Source: Hymenobacter sp. DG25B (lineage in GTDB: Bacteria; Bacteroidota; Bacteroidia; Cytophagales; Hymenobacteraceae). Taken from it: a DNA stretch of 64,000 nt. Position numbers and translations under genes: made by a program. This document shows, in pieces, positions 49,349-58,329 of the stretch (positions within the stretch are counted from its first letter, which is position 1; each line of letters begins with the position of its first letter). The notes beneath the pieces are model-generated. The model was not told the origin of the DNA, searched no databases, and worked only from the letters and a program-made list of their open reading frames with translations. The stretch covers positions 3,534,001-3,598,000 of the forward strand of contig NZ_CP010054.1 of assembly GCF_000801315.1 (NCBI RefSeq). Reading direction: 5' to 3'.

Positions 49349-50236
49349 ATGTATTCTTTCCTGACCACCGGCAACTGGCCTGATTACGAGCTGATCGACT
49401 CGGGCAACTTTGAAAAGCTCGAACGATTTGGGCAGCATATCCTGGCCCGGCCCGAGCCCCAGGCTATCTGGGACCCCAAGCTGTCGGCGGGAGAATGGAA
49501 CCGGGCCCATGCTACCTTCACCCGTGAAAAAGGCAGCCAGGAGCGCGGCCAGTGGAAAATAAAGCCCGGCACCCCCGAGCAATGGGTGATTAACTACGAG
49601 CAGGACGGGCTGAAGCTGCGGTTTCGGCTGGGGCTGTCGTCGTTCAAGCACGTGGGTTTGTTTCCGGAGCAGGACCCCAACTGGCGCTTTATCTACCAGC
49701 AAACCAAGCTGCGCAAAGCGGCCGTGCCGCGCGTGCTGAACCTGTTTGCCTACACCGGCGCCGCCACCCTGGCCGCCCGCGCTGCCGGTGCCGATGTTAC
49801 GCACCTGGATTCCGTGAAGCAGGTAAACTTCTGGGCCCGCGACAACATGGAAGCCTCTAATCTGGACGGGGTACGCTGGCTGGTAGAAGATGCTATGAAA
49901 TATGTGCGGCGCGAAGTAAAGCGTGGCAGCAAATACCAGGGCCTCATTCTGGACCCACCCGCCTACGGCCGGGGGCCTAACGGCGAAAAATGGCAATTGG
50001 AGGATGAGCTGAATGAAATGATGAAGCTCTGCCAAGAGCTGCTGGATCCGCAGGACCACTTTTTCCTCATCAACCTGTATTCCCTGGGTTTTTCAGCTCT
50101 CATTCTGGATAACCTCGTAACCGACATCTTCCCGCCTACTACCGGCCCACGCGAAATCGGGGAAATCTATCTGCACGACCAGGCGGCGCGCAAGCTGCCG
50201 CTGGGCACGTTCTGCCGGTTTGCCAGCCCGGCTTAG
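49349..50236 (+). CDS. RlmI-like class I SAM-dependent rRNA methyltransferase
   Basis: 295 aa from ATG 49349. SAM motif LNLFAYTGAATLAARAAGA and catalytic-region ILDPPAYGRGPNGEKW, the D-P-P-x-Y pattern of the RlmI/RlmK-type methyltransferases. Unlike RlmI it lacks the N-terminal PUA domain. Probable substrate is rRNA, but this is inferred. The ORF is open to 49301; that would lie upstream of the -7 box. Confidence 0.88.
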   Translation: MYSFLTTGNWPDYELIDSGNFEKLERFGQHILARPEPQAIWDPKLSAGEWNRAHATFTREKGSQERGQWKIKPGTPEQWVINYEQDGLKLRFRLGLSSFKHVGLFPEQDPNWRFIYQQTKLRKAAVPRVLNLFAYTGAATLAARAAGADVTHLDSVKQVNFWARDNMEASNLDGVRWLVEDAMKYVRREVKRGSKYQGLILDPPAYGRGPNGEKWQLEDELNEMMKLCQELLDPQDHFFLINLYSLGFSALILDNLVTDIFPPTTGPREIGEIYLHDQAARKLPLGTFCRFASPA

Positions 50237-50323
50237 CGGCCGCTTCAGTCGTATTTTTTCGGCCTAGCAGTAACCTATTGCGTCCTGGTGTTTCCTAATT
50301 AGCGGCCTGTATTTGACTTCCTG

Positions 50324-51280
50324 ATGACCCCTCCTTCCAAACACCGCCGCCTCGCCCTGATTGACATGGGCACCAACACCTTTCATCTGCTGATTGTGGA
50401 GCTGCCCGAGCCGCGCCATCTGGAGCCGGTGGTGCTGATGCGTACCAAAGTGGGCGTAAAGCTGGGCGAAGGCGGCATCAGCAATGGAGAAATTGCCCCC
50501 GCTGCTTACACCCGGGCCCTGCATACGCTGGCCGCTTTTCAGGAAGAAATTGAGCTGCACCAGGTAACGGAAGTACGCGCTACGGCCACCAGCGCCGTGC
50601 GCGTGGCCCGCAACGGTGCGGACCTGGTCGAAGACATCTTCGACCAAACGGGTATTAAAGTGGATATCATTCCCGGCGACCGGGAAGCGGAGCTCATTGC
50701 CAAGGGCATCCGGCAGGCGGTGCCGCTGGGTGATGCCCCCCACCTGCTCATGGATATTGGCGGCGGCTCCGTGGAATTCATTATTGCCGATGCTTACCGC
50801 ACCTTCTGGAAGCAAAGCTTTGAGATTGGTGCCCAGCGCCTGCTGGATAAGTTTTTCAACCACGACCCACTTTCCGAGGCCGACATCAAGGCTGAGCAAA
50901 ATTACCTGGCCGAAGTGCTGGCGCCCCTCACCTCCGCCATCCATCAGTACCAACCCGTGGGCCTGGTAGGCGCCAGCGGCACCTTCGATACCCTCTGCGA
51001 CCTGCAGGCGGCCCGCACCGGCCAACCCGAACTGGTGGGCAAAGCCGAGCCGGCCACCTTTATTGCCTACGAAAGCTTCAAAACCAGCTACCACCAGCTG
51101 CTCACGCTCAACCACGCCGGCCGCCTGGACCTGCCTGGCATGACGCCCCTGCGCGCCGATATGATTGTAGTGGCCTGCGTGCTGATTGACTCTGTGCTGA
51201 ACGCCTACAACTTCCGCTCTATCACGGCCTCGACTTATGCTTTGAAAGAAGGCTTGCTGAGCGAAATGCTGGCTCAGTAG
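50324..51280 (+). CDS. Ppx/GppA-family phosphatase
   Basis: 318 aa. Exopolyphosphatase/guanosine pentaphosphate phosphatase fold: first phosphate loop LIDMGTNTFHLLIVEL and second LLMDIGGGSVEFII, with the catalytic Glu region IPGDREAELIAKGI. At 318 aa it is the short form without the HD-type C-terminal domain of E. coli Ppx, common in Bacteroidota. It hydrolyses polyphosphate or pppGpp; which one is not clear. An IR element follows. Confidence 0.92.
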   Translation: MTPPSKHRRLALIDMGTNTFHLLIVELPEPRHLEPVVLMRTKVGVKLGEGGISNGEIAPAAYTRALHTLAAFQEEIELHQVTEVRATATSAVRVARNGADLVEDIFDQTGIKVDIIPGDREAELIAKGIRQAVPLGDAPHLLMDIGGGSVEFIIADAYRTFWKQSFEIGAQRLLDKFFNHDPLSEADIKAEQNYLAEVLAPLTSAIHQYQPVGLVGASGTFDTLCDLQAARTGQPELVGKAEPATFIAYESFKTSYHQLLTLNHAGRLDLPGMTPLRADMIVVACVLIDSVLNAYNFRSITASTYALKEGLLSEMLAQ

Positions 51281-51324
51281 TACCACGGGAATGTCGTTTG
51301 CTGATAACGCTGTCAGCTACAGAA

Positions 51325-51425
51325 CGTCATGCTGAGCGCAGCCGAAGCATCTCGCGTGCTGGAGTTGCAGTGCTAATCACTGAACACCACACTAGCGAGA
51401 TGCTTCGGCTGCGCTCAGCATGACG
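51325..51425. repeat. CGTCAT-ended palindromic element E
   Basis: Perfect 31-bp arms: CGTCATGCTGAGCGCAGCC... at 51325-51355 and its exact complement at 51395-51425. Loop of 39 bases. Ends resemble elements C and D (GTCAT...CTGAGC...GCGAAG/GCCGAAG). Between ppx/gppA and the Ldh2-type gene. Confidence 0.85.
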
Positions 51426-51466
51426 GGCGGCGGTCTAATCTGTCTGAATTTCTGAATACTCTCTCT

Positions 51467-52534
51467 ATGACCTCAACCTTCTCCTATAACCACCTCTTTT
51501 CTTTTACTGAGTCCGTCTTCAAAAGCATGGGCTGCCCCGATGATGACGCCACACTGGCTACGGAAACGCTGCTTTCGGCTGATTTGCGCGGCATTGATTC
51601 TCACGGTGTAGCCCGCCTTATTGGGTATGTGCGCCTGTGGGAAGCCGGCCGCATCAATGCTACGCCGCGGGTAGGTGTGACGTACGAAACGCCCAGCACC
51701 GCCGTGGTGGATGGGGATGGTGGTTTGGGATTGGTAGTAGGCCCCAAGGCTATGCAGGTGGCTATTGAGAAGGCGCAACAGGCTGGTACGGGTTGGGTAT
51801 CGGTGCGCAACTCCAACCATTTCGGTATTGCGGGCTACCACGCCATGAAGGCGCTGCCGCATGATATGATTGGCCTGGCCATGACCAACGCCTCGCCGCT
51901 GGTAGCCCCCACTCACTCCCTGGACCGGCTACTGGGTACCAATCCCATTGCGGTAGCTATTCCCGCCGGCGACCAGCCTGATTTTGTGGCCGATTTTGCC
52001 ACGACTACGGCCGCCAACGGCAAGCTGGAAATCCTGCAGCGCAAAAATCAGCCCGCCCCGGCTGGATGGATTCAGGACAAAGATGGCCACACATCCACCA
52101 ACCCCAACGAGCTGAAAGACGGCGGCGCGCTGCAGCCCCTGGGCGGCGAAACCGGCTCCCACAAAGGCTACTGCCTGGGCAGCGTAGTAGATATCTTCTC
52201 CGCTGTGCTTTCCGGCGCTAACTACGGCCCCTGGGTGCCGCCCTTCGTAGCCTTCCTGCAGCCCCCCGCCGACCCAGTGGGCCAGGGCATCGGACATTTC
52301 TTTGGCGCCATGCGCGTAGATGCCTTCCGCCCCGCCGCCGAGTTCAAAGCACACATGGATAACTGGATTACCACCTTCCGCAACGCCCGCGCCGTGCCCG
52401 GCCAGCAGGTGCTCATCCCTGGCGACCCGGAGCGCGAAACCGCCGCCCACCGCCTGTTGGATGGTATTCCGCTGCTGACGCCGGTAGTGCAGGACCTGGA
52501 AACGGTAGGCAAGAAATTCGGCTTGTCGCTTTAA
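51467..52534 (+). CDS. Ldh2-family malate/L-lactate-type dehydrogenase
   Basis: 355 aa. NAD(P)-dependent 2-hydroxyacid dehydrogenase of the Ldh_2 type, unrelated to classical LDH/MDH. Family marks: LLSADLRGIDSHGVARL, VRNSNHFGIAGYHAMKA (catalytic His), LLGTNPIAVAIPA and GGETGSHKGYCLGSVVDIFS. Substrate could be malate, lactate, ureidoglycolate or delta-1-piperideine-2-carboxylate. Single gene after element E, ending at a strong terminator. Confidence 0.9.
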   Translation: MTSTFSYNHLFSFTESVFKSMGCPDDDATLATETLLSADLRGIDSHGVARLIGYVRLWEAGRINATPRVGVTYETPSTAVVDGDGGLGLVVGPKAMQVAIEKAQQAGTGWVSVRNSNHFGIAGYHAMKALPHDMIGLAMTNASPLVAPTHSLDRLLGTNPIAVAIPAGDQPDFVADFATTTAANGKLEILQRKNQPAPAGWIQDKDGHTSTNPNELKDGGALQPLGGETGSHKGYCLGSVVDIFSAVLSGANYGPWVPPFVAFLQPPADPVGQGIGHFFGAMRVDAFRPAAEFKAHMDNWITTFRNARAVPGQQVLIPGDPERETAAHRLLDGIPLLTPVVQDLETVGKKFGLSL

Positions 52535-52546
52535 AGCTTAAAACAC

Positions 52547-52582
52547 AAAAAGCCCGCTTGCATTGCTGCAAGCGGGCTTTTT
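52547..52582. terminator. Bidirectional intrinsic terminator
   Basis: Perfect 16-bp stem AAAAAGCCCGCTTGCA with loop TTGC and matching T-rich arm. It lies between the convergent Ldh2 and L,D-transpeptidase genes. Confidence 0.93.
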
Positions 52583-52600
52583 ATTGGGGGTAAGGGCAGC

Positions 52601-53434
52601 TTAAATCAACGCGCCTTCCTTGAAGAAAGTATCCATGGCTACGTCCTTATTGAGGTAGCGGGAGTTGAAGGAGGTATCGGAGCCGTTCAGGTACAGGCAG
52701 GTGCCGCCATTCACGGTATCAATAATCTGGGAGTACTGATCCATAGGCAGGGCCGGGCAACCCAGGCTGCGGCCCAGGCGGCCGAACTGCTTAATAAAGT
52801 CTTCGCTGACATAGTCGGCACCGTGCATAACCACGGAGCGCATCATGGCGTTATCATTGTAGCCTTCGTCTACGCCCTGCAGCTTCAGGGAGCGGCCGTG
52901 CTTGCCGTAATACTCGCCTTGAGTTACATAAAAGCCCAGGCTGCTCATGTTAGACTCATTCTCGTTGGAGAAGGAAGTAGCTACGTTTTCGCCGGAGTTG
53001 TGCCCGTGGGCCACCAGCGTATTAAACAGAATCTGCTTGTGGGCCAGGTCCAGCACCCAAAGGCGCTTTTCCGTGGAGGGCTTCTCAAAGTCAATGACCG
53101 TGAGCAGTTGCTTGTCTTCGCTTAGCTTACCGTCACCTTTCAGATTAAGGTAGCCCGTCAGGGCCTTCTCAAACACCGCATAGCGCAGGCCGGTGGCTTC
53201 TACGCCCAGCTCTTTATACAGCTGGCGGGTAGTCTGGGCAAAAGCGCTGGCCCGCAGTTCAGCAGCGGTTGGCAAACGGTGTTCAGCAGTAGTAGCGCGA
53301 GCCTGGGTAGAGCCCATGGGCGTAGCCAAAGGAGTAGCCATAAATAGCGAAGCTACGAATGGCAGGATACGACGTGCTGCCCGACGCGCCCGGCGCTTCA
53401 GACGATTCCGGCGAATAACACTTGGCTTTTCCAT
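52601..53434 (-). CDS. Murein L,D-transpeptidase catalytic-domain family protein
   Basis: 277 aa. The N-terminus is very basic (RRNRLKRRARRAARRILP) before a hydrophobic stretch, consistent with export. The catalytic region reads SVVMHGADYVSEDF and GRLGRSLGCPALPMDQY, the H-x...S-x-G-C-P layout of YkuD-type L,D-transpeptidases with catalytic Cys in SLGCP. It forms 3-3 cross-links or anchors lipoproteins to peptidoglycan; here related to the ErfK/YcfS-like Bacteroidota group. Confidence 0.88.
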   Translation of the reverse strand: MEKPSVIRRNRLKRRARRAARRILPFVASLFMATPLATPMGSTQARATTAEHRLPTAAELRASAFAQTTRQLYKELGVEATGLRYAVFEKALTGYLNLKGDGKLSEDKQLLTVIDFEKPSTEKRLWVLDLAHKQILFNTLVAHGHNSGENVATSFSNENESNMSSLGFYVTQGEYYGKHGRSLKLQGVDEGYNDNAMMRSVVMHGADYVSEDFIKQFGRLGRSLGCPALPMDQYSQIIDTVNGGTCLYLNGSDTSFNSRYLNKDVAMDTFFKEGALI

Positions 53435-53726
53435 ATCAGGTATTCTGGTTGGGTCGGGGTTAGGTACTTTCTGTGTAAGCAGAAGTAATGCCGACTATAC
53501 GTAAAAAACGGCTGATGGGTGGGATGTACCAGGGGTAGGTAGTGAGCTAAACATATATAGCCGCCTTATAATTCAAATCAGAAGCACTTGGGTTTTGACC
53601 ATCCAAATTTTATATAGCTCCTATCCACAATAAGAGAATAGTATTTTGTTAATTTAGAACCCCAGATCGGCCACCCCCCGATCTGGGAATAATCTCTCTT
53701 TTCCCACTCCCCAATTCCCACTGCTT
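53435..53726. other. 292-bp region between divergent L,D-transpeptidase and amylase genes
   Basis: AT-rich. Contains the stem CCCAGATCGG / CCGATCTGGG (53661-53670 with 53678-53687, perfect 10 bp) about 40 bases before the amylase ATG, possibly an mRNA hairpin or operator. TATTTTG near 53642 is a weak -7 candidate. Confidence 0.5.
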
Positions 53727-56099
53727 ATGCACACGCGTACTCCTTTCAGGAGGGCAGCTGCCCTCCTGTGTCTTCTTGGCTGCCTACTGGTTGGCGCCAA
53801 CCGCCCGGCCCAGGCCCAGAAAATTGTCCTCCAGGGTTTCTGGTGGGACTATTGGAACAGCAACTACCCCAACGGCTGGGCTAATTACATTGCGCAGCTG
53901 GCACCGCGCCTGAAAGCCATGGGCATTGATGCCGTGTGGCTGCCGCCATCGGTTAAAAATGGTAATCAGGGCAATGGCTACTCCCCCTTCGACAACTACG
54001 ATTTGGGCGATAAGTACCAAAAAGGCTTTGTAGGTACGCGCCTGGGCACCAAAGATGAGCTGCTGCGCGCCGTAGCCATTCTGCATGCCAACGGCATTGA
54101 AGTGGTGCAGGATATTGTCCTGAACCACGTAGATGGCGCCGGCTCGCAGTCTGGCGCGGGCGGCCAGGACCCGGCGGCCTGGGAAGACTACACGACTAGC
54201 AAGTACAAAAACTTCCGGTATGTGAGCTACACCAAGCCGGCTGCGGCCGAAGACGCCGCTAATTACCTGGCCCGCAACGGCCGCTTCTCCAAAAACTGGC
54301 AGAACTTCAACCCCAATCCCGGCAACAACTCCACCTCCGGCGACTGGAATGCCGTGTACTTCGGTCCCGATGTGAGCTACTACAACGGCTCTTACGGCCA
54401 AAGCTCCAACGCCACCTACAACCCCACGCAAACCGCCGACTACATGCGCAACAACACCCGTGACTGGTTGGTGTGGTATAAAAAGCAGGTAGGGTTTGAT
54501 GGCGTGCGGCTGGATGCCGTGAAGCACTTCCCCGACTTTGCCATGGAGGACTTCCTCTACAACATGCAAAGCAACGCCGGCTGGGCGAATGGCGGCGCTA
54601 CTATGTTTGCCGTAGGCGAATGGGTAGGCTCCTCCGCCCAGATGGACGGCTGGGTAGCCAACGTGCAGAATCGCGCCGGCACCTTCGACTTCTCCCTGCG
54701 CAATGGCATTTACAACATTGTAAGCCAGGGCGGCAATTTTGATTTGGGCAGCCTGCCCGGCTACCAGCAGGGCACGCGCGTGGTTAACATTGGGGGCACC
54801 TACGTGCACCGCACGGTGCCTTTCGTGAACAACCACGACACCTTCCGCCCCACCACCGATACCAACGGTAACTACACCGGCTGGAACACCGGCTCGGAAC
54901 TGGCGCCCCATATCGACCCTTCCGATGGACGCCTTTCGGCGGCCTACGCCGCGGCGCTGGCGCTGGATGGCTCGCCCCAGATTTTCTTTGAAGACCTGTT
55001 CAACGTGGGCACTACCAGCAAGCGTTTTGTGCACCAGCCCACCAGCACCACCGACCTGCCCACCCGCTCCGACCTGGAAAACCTAATCTGGTGCCACCAG
55101 AACCTGCATTTCAAGGACGGTGCCTACAAAGTGCGCGGCCAGGCTGCCGACCACCTTGTGATTGAGCGCAGCACCAAGGCTATTATCGGCATCAACGATA
55201 ACTGGAGCACCTGGCAGAACACCACCGTGAGCTGCGACTTTGCGCCCGGCACGGTGCTGAAGGATTACTCCGGCGCCAATGGCACCGCCACGGTTACCGT
55301 GAGCGGCTCGCAGACGGTGGCCATCAACACGCCGCCCTGCAACGGCACGGCCAGCGGCGGCCGCCGCGGCTACTCGGTGTGGGCGCCCACCGGCATTGGC
55401 ACCAATTATACCAAAGCCGCCCTCAGCACCACGCAGGAATGGGAGTTGGCCGATGATCTGGGCGACTCGCATGCCTCCTCCCTGAAGCAGGGCGGGCAGT
55501 TGCCGGCCGCCTCTACGGCGCTGCGCACGGCCGGCCGCATTTATTCGGCAGCCAGCAAAACTATTACCTATACACTGTACCCCACCGATGCTACCCGCAG
55601 CCTGACCATTGCGCTGTACAACAGCGCCGGTACGCTGGTAAGCAGCAAAACCGGCACGGGCACCCTCACCGGCACGTATACGCCCAGCACCGCCGGCTGG
55701 ATTACGCTGAAGGCGAAGAATGCCAGCACCACCAACCCTGCCCAGCGTGCCTTCGTGAAAGCCACTTACACAGCTCCCACGGCCGTGGTAGGCTCCATGA
55801 CGGCCCGCGGCACCAACCCCACCGACGAGCAGGGAGCCAAGGCCGACCTCACTACCGGCCTCTCCGTGTACCCGAACCCTACTTCTGCCGGGCATATTGA
55901 GTTTACGGTGCAAACCCCGGCCGAGCGTACGGTTACCGTGCGGCTCTATGACCTGACCGGGCGCCTAGTACATACCCAGACCGAGCAGCTTTACGCCGGC
56001 TCTAATGAACTGCGCCTGAAAGTGACGACTTTGCCGGCCGGCGTATATCAGCTTTCGGTTCCCGAACTGAACCGCAGCAGCAAAGTTCTGGTGCGGTAG
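53727..56099 (+). CDS. Secreted alpha-amylase (GH13) with T9SS sorting domain
   Basis: 790 aa. Signal peptide RAAALLCLLGCLLVGANRP then the (beta/alpha)8 GH13 domain (~35-430). Catalytic residues as read: nucleophile Asp263 (GVRLDAVKH), acid/base Glu298 (FAVGEWVG), third Asp371 (NNHDTFRP). A DUF1939-type beta domain (~470-530) follows, then a ~90-residue beta region and a C-terminal T9SS type A sorting domain (VYPNPTSAGHIEFTV ... LPAGVYQLSV). It degrades starch or glycogen outside the cell or on its surface. Confidence 0.94.
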   Translation: MHTRTPFRRAAALLCLLGCLLVGANRPAQAQKIVLQGFWWDYWNSNYPNGWANYIAQLAPRLKAMGIDAVWLPPSVKNGNQGNGYSPFDNYDLGDKYQKGFVGTRLGTKDELLRAVAILHANGIEVVQDIVLNHVDGAGSQSGAGGQDPAAWEDYTTSKYKNFRYVSYTKPAAAEDAANYLARNGRFSKNWQNFNPNPGNNSTSGDWNAVYFGPDVSYYNGSYGQSSNATYNPTQTADYMRNNTRDWLVWYKKQVGFDGVRLDAVKHFPDFAMEDFLYNMQSNAGWANGGATMFAVGEWVGSSAQMDGWVANVQNRAGTFDFSLRNGIYNIVSQGGNFDLGSLPGYQQGTRVVNIGGTYVHRTVPFVNNHDTFRPTTDTNGNYTGWNTGSELAPHIDPSDGRLSAAYAAALALDGSPQIFFEDLFNVGTTSKRFVHQPTSTTDLPTRSDLENLIWCHQNLHFKDGAYKVRGQAADHLVIERSTKAIIGINDNWSTWQNTTVSCDFAPGTVLKDYSGANGTATVTVSGSQTVAINTPPCNGTASGGRRGYSVWAPTGIGTNYTKAALSTTQEWELADDLGDSHASSLKQGGQLPAASTALRTAGRIYSAASKTITYTLYPTDATRSLTIALYNSAGTLVSSKTGTGTLTGTYTPSTAGWITLKAKNASTTNPAQRAFVKATYTAPTAVVGSMTARGTNPTDEQGAKADLTTGLSVYPNPTSAGHIEFTVQTPAERTVTVRLYDLTGRLVHTQTEQLYAGSNELRLKVTTLPAGVYQLSVPELNRSSKVLVR

Positions 56100-56122
56100 A
56101 ACCGCCTGATTTTTGGCTAAAG

Positions 56123-56158
56123 AAAAGCTCCTTCCTAATAGTGGAAGGAGCTTTTTTT
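56123..56158. terminator. Bidirectional intrinsic terminator
   Basis: Stem AAAAGCTCCTTCC / GGAAGGAGCTTTT (13 bp), loop TAATAGT. Between the convergent amylase and HupE/UreJ genes. Confidence 0.92.
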
Positions 56159-56170
56159 ATTGAATTGAGC

Positions 56171-56860
56171 CTACGCCGGAAAAAAAATACGTGCTACCGT
56201 CCAGTAGGCGGCAATAAGGCCAATGGCAACAGAGGCCGGAATTACAATACGCTGCTTGTACCACGGCTTGGTCGCGAACCACCGCCCAATCAGCAGGTAG
56301 AGCAGTAAAATAACGGATACCTGGCCTAATTCCACACCCACATTGAAGGCTATCAGAGACTCCAGGAAAGAAGCTCGGGGAAGTCCTACAGAAGTGAGGG
56401 CGCTGGCGAAACCCATTCCATGAATCAACCCAAATCCAAACACAACTGCCAGCCGCCACGGGTTCAGGCGTGCTATGATGATGTTTTCAAGAGCCACAAA
56501 TAGGATGGACAAAGCAATAATAGGTTCAACCAGGGCTGCAGGTGGCGCAATGAGGCCATATATTGCCAGCCCCAGCGTAATGGAGTGCGCTACTGTAAAG
56601 GCGGTGACCTGCCACAGCACGGCCCGCACCCGAGGCTCCAGCAGGTACAGGCTTACCACGAATAAAATGTGGTCGAGGCCAAGCGGCAGAATATGCGTGA
56701 ACCCCACCCGAAGATATGTCAGCACAATATCAGTGCGGGATAGTTTGCTCAGGTCTACATCCAGCACATGCGCCTGGCCCAGCCGAGGCAGCAAAAACAG
56801 CGCTAATCCAATAAGTACCAGCCGCCGCCACTGGGCAGCTTTGGTACATGAAAGAAACAT
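56171..56860 (-). CDS. HupE/UreJ-family membrane protein
   Basis: 229 aa from ATG 56860. About seven membrane helices. Family motifs: THILPLGLDHILFVVSLYLL (H-x5-DH, metal-binding) and FGFGLIHGMGFASAL. HupE/UreJ proteins are nickel/cobalt permeases or accessory proteins beside hydrogenase or urease, but no such genes are near. Signal-like N-terminus (LVLIGLALFLLPRLGQA). Last gene of an operon with a TPR protein and a DUF4331 secreted protein, so its cargo may be different. Confidence 0.85.
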   Translation of the reverse strand: MFLSCTKAAQWRRLVLIGLALFLLPRLGQAHVLDVDLSKLSRTDIVLTYLRVGFTHILPLGLDHILFVVSLYLLEPRVRAVLWQVTAFTVAHSITLGLAIYGLIAPPAALVEPIIALSILFVALENIIIARLNPWRLAVVFGFGLIHGMGFASALTSVGLPRASFLESLIAFNVGVELGQVSVILLLYLLIGRWFATKPWYKQRIVIPASVAIGLIAAYWTVARIFFPA

Positions 56861-56892
56861 CGATCCAAACACAGCACAGGTTTATGCAGGAG

Positions 56893-58218
56893 CTAGCGAA
56901 TGGCCAGTAGCTTACGGCCCTCGGTAGCTAATTCCGTTTCCAGATACGGGTTAATGGCCAGCGCCTGGCGGATAAGCTGCTGGCCAACGGCCTCCTTCCC
57001 GGTTTTCAGAGCAATTAGGCCGGCGCGGCACAGTTGCGTGGGGTTCTGGGAATGAGTTCGGCGGGCAGTTTGCATAAATCTGGCGGCCTGCGCATACTCG
57101 CCGCGCTTATAGTGCACCCACGCCATGGTTTCATTCACATCAAGGTTATCGGGGCGGCGCTTATACTCAATGGTGGCATGTGCCAGCGCTTTGTCCAGTT
57201 CGCCGATTTTCAGGTAGGCCAGGGCCAACTCCCGATCTACGTAGTGGCCAACGTTCTCGTCGGCATCGGCAGCCTGGGAGCTGGCATCCAGCTGGGCAAT
57301 AGCATCCCGGGCAGCAGCGGTGGCTTTTTCTGGTTGGCCATTCAAACGATAAAGGTCCGTCAGCTCTTCCATAAAGGCGTAGTCCTGCACCAGGGCGTGG
57401 GCCTGCTCCAGATGTTTAATTGCCGCCGGGTACTGGCGCCGGGCGCGTTCTACCCGCCCTATTCCCGCTAGCGCGTAGGCATAGGATGGCCGGTTCTGCA
57501 GAGCCAGCCGGTATTGCTGATCGGCCAGATCGAGGCTACCGGTTTCCTCATAAAGATGGCCCAGCATCACGCGCGCCCATTCTGTTTGCTCCAGGCCTAC
57601 ATACCCCGCCTGTACAGCCAGGCGCATGGCCTCTACAGCGCCGGGCAGGTCACCATGAATCTCCCGCAGGTACGACACCCGCGCATAAGCCCGCAGGTCG
57701 GGGCGTACGGCATTCATTTTGTCGGCCATCCGTACGGCTTCAGGGTAGTTGCCCAGCTCCACATTCGCATCGCACAGCAAGCCGTAAACAAAGCCGCTGT
57801 ACGGGTTTTGGGCCTGCGCGCGGCGGGCCAGCTCCAAGCCTTCTGAAAAGTGATGCTGGGTGAGGCTGAGCGACGCTTTGCAGCACAGCGCTTCAAAGTT
57901 CTCGGGCTGGGCCTGAAACACCTGATTCAGCAACTTTACCGCCGCGGCATCATAATACCCATGGTCACCGGTTACACGACCTTCCTGCATGTAGGCCTGG
58001 GCCAGCTGCAGCTGTGCTTCGTAGTCATCGGGGTGGGTGCGCAGGCGGGCCTGTAAGCCGGCCACCGCATTTTTGGTGTTAATCCATTCGCTGCCGACTG
58101 CTAAATCTCCGTGGCGGTTTTTTAAGTGCGGCACCGGCTCAGACCGTCGCAGCAACAAGACAGCGGCCACTGCCGCAACAAACAGAAGCAGCAAAGAAGG
58201 GTAGAAATATTTTCGCAA
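56893..58218 (-). CDS. TPR-repeat protein with N-terminal membrane anchor
   Basis: 441 aa starting at TTG 58218 (no in-frame ATG upstream before a stop). Signal-anchor RKYFYPSLLLLFVAAVAAVL then tetratricopeptide repeats from ~55 to ~430, for example YEAQLQLAQAYMQEGRVTGD and YAYALAGIGRVERARRQYPA. TPRs are protein-binding scaffolds. It lies between DUF4331 and HupE/UreJ genes and probably works with them in the envelope. Confidence 0.85.
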   Translation of the reverse strand: MRKYFYPSLLLLFVAAVAAVLLLRRSEPVPHLKNRHGDLAVGSEWINTKNAVAGLQARLRTHPDDYEAQLQLAQAYMQEGRVTGDHGYYDAAAVKLLNQVFQAQPENFEALCCKASLSLTQHHFSEGLELARRAQAQNPYSGFVYGLLCDANVELGNYPEAVRMADKMNAVRPDLRAYARVSYLREIHGDLPGAVEAMRLAVQAGYVGLEQTEWARVMLGHLYEETGSLDLADQQYRLALQNRPSYAYALAGIGRVERARRQYPAAIKHLEQAHALVQDYAFMEELTDLYRLNGQPEKATAAARDAIAQLDASSQAADADENVGHYVDRELALAYLKIGELDKALAHATIEYKRRPDNLDVNETMAWVHYKRGEYAQAARFMQTARRTHSQNPTQLCRAGLIALKTGKEAVGQQLIRQALAINPYLETELATEGRKLLAIR

Positions 58219-58329
58219 AGCACAAACGTTTAAAGCGTTACCAAATCAGTACGCAAACTGGCAGCCGGGCATTTTACTACCCGGCTGCCAAGGCATACCA
58301 TAAAAAACCACTGATAAGCCCTATTTCGC

